From ZC4RG42 sp003242425 (lineage in GTDB: Bacteria; Pseudomonadota; Gammaproteobacteria; Burkholderiales; SG8-39): a stretch of 64,000 nucleotides of DNA. The translations under genes and the position numbers were made by a program. Shown here one piece after another: positions 27,301 through 35,116 of this stretch. The notes beneath the pieces were generated by a model. The model was not told where the DNA came from. It saw nothing but the letters and a program-made list of their open reading frames with translations, and searched no databases. Within the stretch, counting starts at the first letter, position 1; each line of letters starts with the position of its first letter. Location of the stretch: NCBI GenBank assembly GCA_937907425.1, contig CALCIE010000025.1:83613-147612 (forward strand), written 5' to 3'.

Positions 27301-30300
27301 GCGGTGACCGGAGGCATCGCCCCATAGCCGGACGCCGGCTTCGTCGCGCCCGTGACGTTGTCGGTATCGGGACGCGGGCGCTTCGGCGCGTCCGTATCCG
27401 GCTTGCGCGCCGTAAGGGTCGGGCCGTCCTGTTGCGGACGAGCGCCGCCCGGGTCGGCGGCAGCGCTCGCACGATGCGAGCCGATCGACACCCCACCCGT
27501 GTCGGCACTGGTGCGGTGCGAGCCGATCGACACGCCGCCCTGGTCGGCATCGCGCGCGCCCGACTTGTTGGAAGGTTGGGCCGACTGCCAGGTGCTGGAA
27601 TCGTTCGCCGGCTTGGCGGACCCGCTCGCTTTGAACAGCTTGCCGCTCACCTGGCCGGCCTTGCCCTCGTCCGAACCGAGCGCGCTCGCCACCGTGCCGC
27701 GCAGCTCGAAGTCGACGCTCGACTCCTTGTGATGCGTCTCGACGTTGCTGACAGTCGTCGTGCCGCGCACCGTGACGTTCTGCGTCTCCTCGGTCGCGCC
27801 CTTGAGGGTGGCGTTGCCCCCCACGACCAGCCCGCTCACGCCGCCCTGCCCGCCGGAGATGCCGCTTTGCTGACCGATCGTCACGCTGTCCGTCTTGTTG
27901 GAGCTGGCGTCGATGAAAACGCCGGTGGTGGCCAGTTGGTTGGCGCGGTCGACGCCGCGATCCTGGTAGTAGTCGATCTTCTCGCCGGTCGACATGCCCT
28001 TGGTGCTGCCGCCCTTGTCGGTATTGACGGTGCCCAGACCGGCATAGATCGAAACGTTGGTGTTTTCCTCCAGCTTGCGGTCGGTGCGCGTTTCGACGAC
28101 GAGATTGCCCTTGATCTCGCCGCTCACGCCGCCCCCGGCGTCGATGTTGGCGCCCGCCAAGGTGGCATCGCCGCCGACGTTCAGCGTCGTGCCGCCGGTG
28201 GTGCGGATGAACGCGTTCTGGTTGGTGAGGTTGTCCTTGTTGTCCACGCCGACGTCGAGATCGACGCTGCCGCCGAAGGACTTGCTGCCTTTGCCGTCGT
28301 TACCGTCCTGGTCGATGCCCAGATCGATTTCGGTCCTGCCCTTGACCAGATGGCTGTCGCGTTTTTCCGTGCTCTGGGCGGACTCCATCGTGAAGTTGCC
28401 CTTCACGTCGATCTCGGCCGTGGACGCCACGACCTGCGTACCTTCCAGACGCGTGTCGCCGCCGGACTGGATGGTGAACTTCCCGCCGGCCGTTACGCCG
28501 CCGCCCTGACGGTTGTCGGCCTGGTACTCCTCGCGCCCCTGTTCGAAGCTCACGCCGACATTGAGCGCGCCGTCCTTGAGCATGTTCATGCTCTTGCCCA
28601 CCGACGCGCCCAGATCCGCGCCGCCGCCGTCCGAGGACGAGGTGCGCGTGACCGAGCTCGAAAGCGCCTGGAAGTCGATATTGCCGCCTGCGATGAGCGA
28701 GGTGTCGCCCTTGGACGTGATGTTGGTGCCCTGGAAGAGCATGTCGTCGCCCGACTTGAGCACGACATTGCCGCCCGCGTTGATACTGCCTGCCACGCCG
28801 GTACGCGAGGTTTCTTCCATCTCCGTCGTGCGGGCCGAGGCGCCGACATTGGCGGACGCGCAAGTCAGATCCGCGCACGCGCTGGCGGACACGTTGGCGC
28901 TGCCTTCCTGCGACGCCGACCGCGTGGTGAGGAAGTCGTTGGCCTGCTTGAACTGCAGATTGCCGCCGGCATCGACGACCACATCCTTCCCGGCATCGAT
29001 CTTCGTGCCCTCGAAGACGGCGTCCTCGCGGGTGCGGACGATGACGTTACCTCCGGCGTTCATGCTGCCGACGACCGCGGTCGAGGAACGCTGCCAGTCG
29101 TCCTGATTGCTGCCATGCGCGCTGGCGGCCGCCGTGACTTCGGTCGCGGCGTTCACGCCCACCGTGAGCATGCCGCCGCCGCTGGTGCTGCTGGAGGAAG
29201 TCTCCAGATGGTTGTAGGCGGCCTTGGCCTCGTAGCTGCCGACGTCGAGTCTGATGTCCTGGCCGGCGGTGTACTTGGTGCCTTCGTCGGTCAGCTTGCC
29301 GCTCACCTGGTAGTTGATGTTGCCGCCGGCCTTCATCTCGGTGACGACCGCGTCGTCGCGGTTTTCCGTCGCGCTGCTGGTGCCGGCGTTGACGGTGATC
29401 CGGACCTGGCTCTCCGGAGAGGCGATGTTGATCTGACTGCCCTGCCCGGTCGCGATATCGGCGATGGACTGGCCGATACCGCCCGTGGTCACGCCGGACA
29501 TCAGACCGACCTCATAGTTGTCGGCGCTCTGCATGGAGCTCGTCTGGTTGCGCGCGGCCCTGTTCTCGACCTCCGCGGCGGCGATGTTGATGTCCTTCGC
29601 CGCGTCGTAGCGCGTGCCTTCGTTGGTCAGCTTGTTGCCGGCGATGATCGTGATGTCGCCGTCCGACTTGAGCGAGCTGGTGCCGGCGATACGGGCCGAT
29701 CCAGTAGAATCCGAAGAGCCACCCTCGATCTTGAAGCCGGTGAAGGCCCCCTCGGGACTGGCCTCCGCGGCCACGCCGATGCGAATCCCCTCGGAGCTGC
29801 TGGTGGTGTTGGAAGTGTGATAGGCCGCCGTGATGTCCACGTCCTTGGCGGCCTCGATCCAGATGCCTTCCTCGCCGGCCGTGATGTTCGACCCCTGGAT
29901 GGCGACGCTGCCCTTGCCGCTGAGGATCTGGACGCCCTTGCCCTCCACCATGCTGCCGAGCTCGTAGGTGTCGGTGGTCGAGCTGCTGCTCTTCTCGATC
30001 ATGAGCCCGGTGAAGGCCGAGGCCTTGTGCGCATCGGGATCGGCCGACTCGCGGTTATTGATGGTCGCACGGTCGTTCCTCGCGATCGTCTCCGGACCGC
30101 CCGCGGAAGTCTCGCCGGAGGCGCTGCCGGCCTGCGCGTCGGCGAAGAAGCCTACGCGCTCGCGCGACTCCTCCTTGGAGTACTTAAGCGTCAGCGTGGT
30201 GATGTTGACGTCGCCCTCCTCGCTGTAGAGCGTCGTGATGCCTTCCGTGCTGCCGACATAGGCGCCCTTGAGCTCGACGTTCCCTTTCGCGGCGAGGGTG

Positions 30301-33300
30301 GTGTCGCCCTTCGCGCTCACCCCGGCGACCAGCGCCTCCTGCGTCGTCTCGGTGGCCTGGTAGATGTCGCGGCTGAACATCGTCGATTTGTTTTCGTACG
30401 TGGTCTTGCGCGACTCCAGGATGAGCGAGCTCACGTTGATATCGCGGCCGGCGAACAGCGCCGCCTCGCCGTCCGAATACACCAGACCGCCTTCGATGGA
30501 AATATCGCGGCCGGCGGACAGGATCAGGTCTTCGGAGGCGTAGATGCCGCCGGTACGGCCTGCGACGGTGACATAGTCGCGATCGTTGCCGTAACGGAAA
30601 GTCTCCGTGCGGTTGACGATGTCGCCCTCCTCCGACGCCAGATAGACCTTGTTACCGGACAGCGTGCCGCTGATGTTGACGATGTCCTCGCGCGTCTTGA
30701 CAACGAGCGTGCTCGCCGCCGAGACCGTTCCGCCCTGGTTCAGGAAGCTGTCGCCGGTGATGACGGCGGTGTCGGCGAGGATCGCGCCTGCACTCACGCT
30801 TGCGCGGGTGGCGCTGGAGAGATACACCACGGGCACGAGCACTTTCTTGCCCTGTACCTCCTGCTCGACCATCCAGACGATGTCGTGCTTGAGCGCGGCG
30901 ACCTGCTCGGCCGTGAGCGCCGTGCCGAAGTTGAGATTGAGCCGCTCCGCTTCCAGCACCGCGTTGTCGTAAAGCATCTTCTCCTGTTCGAAGACGTTGG
31001 ACGCGGTGCGCAGCAGCGCCTGGCCGGTCTGTTCGATCAGCTGGTCGCGGATCAGCTTGTTCTCGTAATACGCGTCGCCCAGGCGCAACGTAAGCCCGTC
31101 CGGATCGAGCCCGAGCTGCTGGGCGAGATAGTCCGCGCCGAGGAAGGGGTTCTCCGCGCTCGCGTAAAGCGGGTTGGTCTCGATGAGATAGCGCGCGTTC
31201 GGATTCTGCGCCGGGACGAACAGCCCGTTCGGGCTCGTCGGCAGCGTGACGTTCACGCCGCCGACGTAAAGGGTATCCGGATTAATGGTCGAGGGCGCCG
31301 GCGCATTGACGCCACCGCCCGCCTGGTCGCGCTGGACGGCATTGCCGTGCGTTGCCCGTTGGGTCGGGTCGACGGTACGTGTCGTCGTCTGCTGCGTCAG
31401 GCTGCCGATCTCCGACTGGAACAGGCCGGCCGCCTGCAGCACCCCGCCGCGCGCCTCGATCGACTCGACGTAGTACAACTCGGGCACATGGTCATTCAGT
31501 TCCCAGATTTGTTGATCTTGCAGCCATTTATAGCTGTAAAGATCGTCGAGGCAGGCCACGTTGGCATTGTTGCACTCGTATTGCGAACGGCCGTAGGTCC
31601 GATAGAAATACTTGTTGAGCGTGACAGCCTGATTGAGGAAGCTCGCCGCACCGGTGGTGTACGGTTTAAGAAAGAGATTCCCCCCGTAAATCGTGCCGCC
31701 GATGTTCTCTCCGTTATTCGTCCGAATAGTGAGCGTACCGTTCGCTGCGATATTCGGTGCCGTTGCACTCACACTGTCGAAGTACTCCAAGACCTCCCAC
31801 GTGTTGACGTAATCGCGATACATGTGCCATCCGTCAAGGGTCACGTGGTAGAACGGGGTGTCGTCGAACTCACGGCTATGGTGCTCGCCGCCCGCTCCGG
31901 AAATCCTTTGCCGGTCGTAGTCGACGTACCGTCCCGAATCGGCATTCGGGTGATATTGCTTGTCCCGTTGGTTCTGGACGACGGTCTCGATTCGGTGGGT
32001 CAGGTTGTTCCTGAATCTATAGGCATTGATCTCGCCGTTGCCGCCGATGTCGATCGTCCCCTCGTTGCTGAACACGCCGTTGGCGCCCGTCACCGTGATC
32101 GTCGCGTGCCGCCCCGTGGCGATGGTCCCCGCGAAGTTGTTGTATGTGCCGTTGTAAAAGTCCGTGCCTACCGTGGCGAAGAGGTCCCGGCCCGCGTATA
32201 GCGTGCCGTAGTTTTCGATCCGCCTAGCGACGAGCGCAAGATCCCCATACCCCGAGGAAATCGCCGCCGTCTCCGTGTTGACCAGCACGGCTTCTTCGCC
32301 GCCGACCTCCAGATCGCCCTGGGCATAAAGAAGCCCCAGGTTGAACAACATGCTGCCGATCTTGAGCGTGGTCTTCGACGGCGCCGTGTCACCCCAGACG
32401 TTGCCGATGAATTTGGCGTACGGCGCGTTGACCATCGTATTGACATCGACCGTCCCGCCGCCGGTACCGCCTTGCACGAGACCGTAGGCGGTCGCGCTCG
32501 TGCCCGAGATGCCCAGCGAGTCGGCATAGATGTCGAGCGCCTCGCCGACCAGCCGGCCGCCGTCGGCTACTTCGATCTTGATCGCCCGGGGCAAGAGGTC
32601 TGCACCTCTGATGGATAGCGTTCCACCCGACATCAGATCCCCGGCCACATCGACCGTGGCGTTCCCCGCCCCGTCTTTACCGCGCAGGCTGATGTCGCCG
32701 TTGGCCAGCATGGCGCCGGACACATCGAGCTTGCTGAACGTGGCGGCAATGCTGCCCTGCGCCTGGATGCTGCCGCCGTTCGTTCCGCCCGCGAGTTCGA
32801 TGGTATGGGCGTCGATGCGGATATCCCCATCCGATACCACGGCGCCGACTGCGGCCGACGAGCCGAGTTCGACTTCGCCGGCGTAGATGAGAGTCTCCGC
32901 GCCCGAGCTGAAATAGGTATGGCGCGCCCCCGCCCCGGTCGCCAGCCTTAAGGCAGTCGTCTCCACGGCGAGCCTGCCGCCGACGTCGTAGACCTGACCG
33001 TCCTGCAATTCGATGTCGTTGCCCAGCACCGACAGCGTCAGATCGCCCGCCGCCATACGCAAGCCGTCGGCGCCATGATCGTCCAGGGTCGGCGTGACGA
33101 TGGTCAGGTCGCCGCCGGCGTACAGCGTGCCGGCGCCCAGACGCGTCACGTTGTTCGCGCGCAGGCTCAGATCGTTTTCGGTGTAGAGGAGGCTGCCGGC
33201 ATCACCGGTTTCGATCGTGTTGGCGTGAATGCTGGCGCTTCCGGCCTGCAGGACGCCGGTGTTGGTGAACGTGTCGGCCGTGACCGTCTGATCGCCCTCG

Positions 33301-35084
33301 GCGTACCAGACGCCTGAATTGGCGAAGCTGCCGAGGTTCAGGTCCGTCGCCGCATGGCCCAGAATGTAAACATCGCCGCTATTGTCGATCGCAGCACCGT
33401 CGGCGACAGCAAGTTCTTCCGTTTGCAGCGTGCCGGCGTTGTCGAGGCGATGGGCATTGATGACCGTCTGCGAGCCGGCCGCGACGGCACCGGCGTCCTG
33501 TTGGAAGCTGAACGTTGCCGCACCGCCGTTCCGCCCGATCTGCAGCGTACCGCCGGCCTGCACATAGGCCGAGGCGCCGCTGTTGACGAAGCTCGCGGCA
33601 CCGGCGCCGGTGTTGCGGACGCGCACGTCTTCTTCGGCGTAGATCAATCCACGGTTGACGCTGTCTCCCGCGAAATCGAGCGAAACGCTGCCGCCTGCGA
33701 TCACTTCCGCGTTCGTACCCAGATCGACGTCGCCGCCGCTCGTCAGAGCGATATTGCCCGCCGAGTAGACCATCGCGTCATGCACGTCGAGCCTGCCGGC
33801 GGTCGTCACCGTCAGAGCGGCGGTCGCGTCGCGGCTCACCAATGTCGCACTGCCGAGATCGGCGCTGCTCGCGGAAACCGACAAGCCGCCCATCGAATCG
33901 TAGGTCGCGCCGCCGAACACGGCCTGCCCCGCGACTTCGACCGTCATTTCACCATCGGCGAAGCGGTAGTCCGTCGAGCTGCCGGTGTCGGCGAGCGTCG
34001 CCCCGCGCAAGTGCAAGTCGCCCCCCGCGCCGACATCGGCCTGCGCGAGCGCGAAACCACCGTCCCCCGCGTCGATCGATGCGTTGCCCGCGGCATAGAT
34101 TTGCGCCTCGCCCGCGCCGCCGATTTCCACGGAGGTCGTTTGCACGCCGCCCGTATAGCGGACGTTGACGTCGCGCTCCGCGCTCATGCGGTTGGCGAGT
34201 TCGATCTTGCCCGCGGCAGTGATCTCGATGTCGTCGACGGTCGCCGCCACGTCGCCCAGCATTCGGACGCCCACGCCCTGCTCGGTTGCGATCAGGCGGA
34301 TACGATCCACATACATGCCGCCCAGCGCAGAGGAATCGATCGCATAAGCCGGCGCGTCCCCGTCGGGCGCGATGGCGGACACCGCGCGCGTGTCGTAATC
34401 GAAGCTGTTCGTGCCCGCGACCAGATTGAGCGTCTGGGCGTTGATCTGCCCCTCCACACGGATCGAACGCGCAACGATGTCGAAGTAATTGACCTCGCCG
34501 GCATTGAGCCCGTCACCGGTGATCAGGACGTCGCCCTGCCGCACCGAGAAACCGCGTAGCGCGCCGCTGCCGTCGATTTCCGGGATGCCGGTCGTCAGGG
34601 TGGCCCGCGGCGTGTTGATGAAGCCGCAGCCGCTGCAGGTGATGCCGTAGGGATTGGCGAGAATCAGCTCTGCGGCCGGACCGTTCACCTCCTGGAAGCC
34701 CTGCAGCAGCGAACGGTTGGGCGCGACGACTTCATTGAGGATGATCGACGCGCTGCGCCCGTTGAGGTTCGGGTTGCCGAGCAGCATGCCGGCGAGTTTG
34801 GACTGCGTCGGGTCGGTGGCATTGTTGAGGACCAGACCGTTCGGACCGACGTCGTAGCGAGTGTACTTGTTGTGCGAAATCCCTTTGGCGTTGGGTGCCG
34901 CGATGTTCACCACCGGTACGCCGTTCGCCGAGACGTAGGCGCCGGTTTTGGTATGTCCGGAGGGCACAGGCGGATTCGCCAGCACGGCAGGCGAGGGCAT
35001 CGCCATAAGGGCCGAGACCAGTATCGCCAGCGCCTTGCGCGTGCGCGCACCGAAACCAAGACGAGTCGTGTTGTGGTGGTCCAT
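24306..35084 (-). CDS. two-partner secretion exoprotein TpsA (filamentous haemagglutinin-like) with three C-terminal IQM-like modules
   Basis: A 3592-residue secreted exoprotein. The signal peptide ends near residue 36 (SPAVLA). The TPS secretion domain follows, with the family motifs NPNL (104-107) and NPYGI (144-148). A long beta-helical shaft of haemagglutinin-type repeats extends to about residue 2480. Residues ~2500-2910 are a Pro/Thr/Asp-rich linker with tandem repeats. The C-terminus (about 2915-3530) is three copies of a ~215-residue module with the core FHHSSFTGGEPV...SGHYRP. No VENN motif, toxin domain or downstream immunity gene is seen, so it does not look like CdiA. Its transporter gene lies 32 bases upstream on the same strand. 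A ribosome site (GGGAGGGAAGGG) precedes the ATG. Confidence 0.93.
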   Translation of the reverse strand: MDHHNTTRLGFGARTRKALAILVSALMAMPSPAVLANPPVPSGHTKTGAYVSANGVPVVNIAAPNAKGISHNKYTRYDVGPNGLVLNNATDPTQSKLAGMLLGNPNLNGRSASIILNEVVAPNRSLLQGFQEVNGPAAELILANPYGITCSGCGFINTPRATLTTGIPEIDGSGALRGFSVRQGDVLITGDGLNAGEVNYFDIVARSIRVEGQINAQTLNLVAGTNSFDYDTRAVSAIAPDGDAPAYAIDSSALGGMYVDRIRLIATEQGVGVRMLGDVAATVDDIEITAAGKIELANRMSAERDVNVRYTGGVQTTSVEIGGAGEAQIYAAGNASIDAGDGGFALAQADVGAGGDLHLRGATLADTGSSTDYRFADGEMTVEVAGQAVFGGATYDSMGGLSVSASSADLGSATLVSRDATAALTVTTAGRLDVHDAMVYSAGNIALTSGGDVDLGTNAEVIAGGSVSLDFAGDSVNRGLIYAEEDVRVRNTGAGAASFVNSGASAYVQAGGTLQIGRNGGAATFSFQQDAGAVAAGSQTVINAHRLDNAGTLQTEELAVADGAAIDNSGDVYILGHAATDLNLGSFANSGVWYAEGDQTVTADTFTNTGVLQAGSASIHANTIETGDAGSLLYTENDLSLRANNVTRLGAGTLYAGGDLTIVTPTLDDHGADGLRMAAGDLTLSVLGNDIELQDGQVYDVGGRLAVETTALRLATGAGARHTYFSSGAETLIYAGEVELGSSAAVGAVVSDGDIRIDAHTIELAGGTNGGSIQAQGSIAATFSKLDVSGAMLANGDISLRGKDGAGNATVDVAGDLMSGGTLSIRGADLLPRAIKIEVADGGRLVGEALDIYADSLGISGTSATAYGLVQGGTGGGTVDVNTMVNAPYAKFIGNVWGDTAPSKTTLKIGSMLFNLGLLYAQGDLEVGGEEAVLVNTETAAISSGYGDLALVARRIENYGTLYAGRDLFATVGTDFYNGTYNNFAGTIATGRHATITVTGANGVFSNEGTIDIGGNGEINAYRFRNNLTHRIETVVQNQRDKQYHPNADSGRYVDYDRQRISGAGGEHHSREFDDTPFYHVTLDGWHMYRDYVNTWEVLEYFDSVSATAPNIAANGTLTIRTNNGENIGGTIYGGNLFLKPYTTGAASFLNQAVTLNKYFYRTYGRSQYECNNANVACLDDLYSYKWLQDQQIWELNDHVPELYYVESIEARGGVLQAAGLFQSEIGSLTQQTTTRTVDPTQRATHGNAVQRDQAGGGVNAPAPSTINPDTLYVGGVNVTLPTSPNGLFVPAQNPNARYLIETNPLYASAENPFLGADYLAQQLGLDPDGLTLRLGDAYYENKLIRDQLIEQTGQALLRTASNVFEQEKMLYDNAVLEAERLNLNFGTALTAEQVAALKHDIVWMVEQEVQGKKVLVPVVYLSSATRASVSAGAILADTAVITGDSFLNQGGTVSAASTLVVKTREDIVNISGTLSGNKVYLASEEGDIVNRTETFRYGNDRDYVTVAGRTGGIYASEDLILSAGRDISIEGGLVYSDGEAALFAGRDINVSSLILESRKTTYENKSTMFSRDIYQATETTQEALVAGVSAKGDTTLAAKGNVELKGAYVGSTEGITTLYSEEGDVNITTLTLKYSKEESRERVGFFADAQAGSASGETSAGGPETIARNDRATINNRESADPDAHKASAFTGLMIEKSSSSTTDTYELGSMVEGKGVQILSGKGSVAIQGSNITAGEEGIWIEAAKDVDITAAYHTSNTTSSSEGIRIGVAAEASPEGAFTGFKIEGGSSDSTGSARIAGTSSLKSDGDITIIAGNKLTNEGTRYDAAKDINIAAAEVENRAARNQTSSMQSADNYEVGLMSGVTTGGIGQSIADIATGQGSQINIASPESQVRITVNAGTSSATENRDDAVVTEMKAGGNINYQVSGKLTDEGTKYTAGQDIRLDVGSYEAKAAYNHLETSSSSTSGGGMLTVGVNAATEVTAAASAHGSNQDDWQRSSTAVVGSMNAGGNVIVRTREDAVFEGTKIDAGKDVVVDAGGNLQFKQANDFLTTRSASQEGSANVSASACADLTCASANVGASARTTEMEETSRTGVAGSINAGGNVVLKSGDDMLFQGTNITSKGDTSLIAGGNIDFQALSSSVTRTSSSDGGGADLGASVGKSMNMLKDGALNVGVSFEQGREEYQADNRQGGGVTAGGKFTIQSGGDTRLEGTQVVASTAEIDVKGNFTMESAQSTEKRDSHLVKGRTEIDLGIDQDGNDGKGSKSFGGSVDLDVGVDNKDNLTNQNAFIRTTGGTTLNVGGDATLAGANIDAGGGVSGEIKGNLVVETRTDRKLEENTNVSIYAGLGTVNTDKGGSTKGMSTGEKIDYYQDRGVDRANQLATTGVFIDASSNKTDSVTIGQQSGISGGQGGVSGLVVGGNATLKGATEETQNVTVRGTTTVSNVETHHKESSVDFELRGTVASALGSDEGKAGQVSGKLFKASGSAKPANDSSTWQSAQPSNKSGARDADQGGVSIGSHRTSADTGGVSIGSHRASAAADPGGARPQQDGPTLTARKPDTDAPKRPRPDTDNVTGATKPASGYGAMPPVTAPERKPVTDTAARPDTTVVARQPAADAAPGARPDADASATPPAHYNSLVSGTTQVRKPGGTDTGAVPPRPDTSVATAPSAPVRQPGADMAPGTTRPDADASGAPPAHYNSLASGTAQLRKPGGTDPVATSLRPDTNVAFAPGASERKPVADATPNLRPDHDGLGQPPSSYNSPMSSAAQVRKPNAEGARPETGAAGRNDAAFTRVATNDAPQPPTRSGGEPDASRPRDAGAPADNVSRREPAARPLGDGTGERQVVASVAPDVTRRQAPTSDDGPRAPEARDAAGPEVPPANHGVSTGDRAAVLASLQPIGTAEDGSRTVYVNPANKLKLISIGSEFVGENTGNSEAHRKYAEWKDAGEIRYLSEPERRARELVVDPESGRLVNKVTGLPFDTGDKPDGAIFVIDASGRIYASAENEMGRFHHSSFTGGEPVALAGHIVVRDGKILHLNNQSGHYRPDGEQLRQGVDLLGRAGADLSSARVVERGPDYVRDLTTGTDLTGTARDIVELMRPDALRAVAQKLGIEELQYQGTVNGREIYFNPNNGLKLTGVSHDYKGEEHGISKGHTTHPDWQGKGGVRYLNDADRAARELAVDPATGLLVNKQTGLPFDTGDKPDGAIFVIDAHGRIYASAENEQGRFHHSSFTGGEPVALAGHIVVRDGKLMHINNLSGHYWPDGDQLKQGYELLQKSGADLSEARVVGYGPGGLHDWTAGKPINDPSVRTFEDAIRPDVIRAMQRDGKLRVVGTADDGRTVYVNPANGLKLKGIGNDYKGEEHGISRGNSLHKDWQRDLAGNPKDGKVKYLTAEEREARELVIVDGRLFYKQTGEPFSTGTKHDGAIFVIDADGRIYASMENEPGRFHHSSFTGGEPVAMAGHMVVQDGWLLHVNNLSGHYRPDREQLDQAVDLLQRNGLNLNYTTIVEVGGEDAQGRIWRDIKTGNRIGLENPMTPDVERAWMMIERARSQAPAEEVRAPDDPLSWNGPAFQGDPANDGFWRLAA
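24540..26340 (-). repeat. three tandem IQM-like protein modules within TpsA
   Basis: Three copies, roughly 26340-25750, 25725-25100 and 25065-24540, spaced about 650-660 bases. Each runs from a YVNP or YFNPxNGLKL strand, through a W or Y...RYL..E..ARELV segment and GAIFVIDxxGRIYAS, to FHHSSFTGGEPVAxAGHxVV and an LxxxNNxSGHYxPD motif. The last two motifs match the conserved core of plant IQM proteins as I remember them. The copies have diverged at DNA level but are nearly identical around FHHSSF. Confidence 0.85.
26787..27240 (-). repeat. proline-rich linker repeats in TpsA
   Basis: Three imperfect tandem units of about 62-66 residues, each with an (A/S)xYNS core followed by Gln and RKP (for example PPAHYNSLVSGTTQVRKPGG). 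The YNS codons fall near 27172, 26974 and 26788. The unit is rich in Pro, Asp, Ala and Thr and probably forms an extended stalk. Confidence 0.75.
27475..27533 (-). repeat. 17-bp direct repeat encoding SIGSHR
   Basis: TGCGAGCCGATCGACAC occurs at 27475-27491 and again at 27517-27533, encoding two copies of GGVSIGSHR 14 residues apart at the start of the linker region of TpsA. Short exact repeats of this sort can change number by slippage. Confidence 0.7.
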
Positions 35085-35116
35085 ATCCCTTCCCTCCCGA
35101 CACCGAATGGCACCGT

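Noticed and set aside
26823..32201. Very long open frame on the strand opposite tpsA
   Set aside because: Its length is explained by the codon bias of high-GC tpsA. The translation is Arg/His/Asp/Gly-biased with no domain, and the minus-strand frame has clear family motifs.
24306..35084. Contact-dependent inhibition (CdiA-type) system
   Set aside because: TpsA is CdiA-sized and paired with TpsB, but there is no VENN-type junction, no toxin domain at the C-terminus and no small immunity gene between 24306 and the next gene at 24155.
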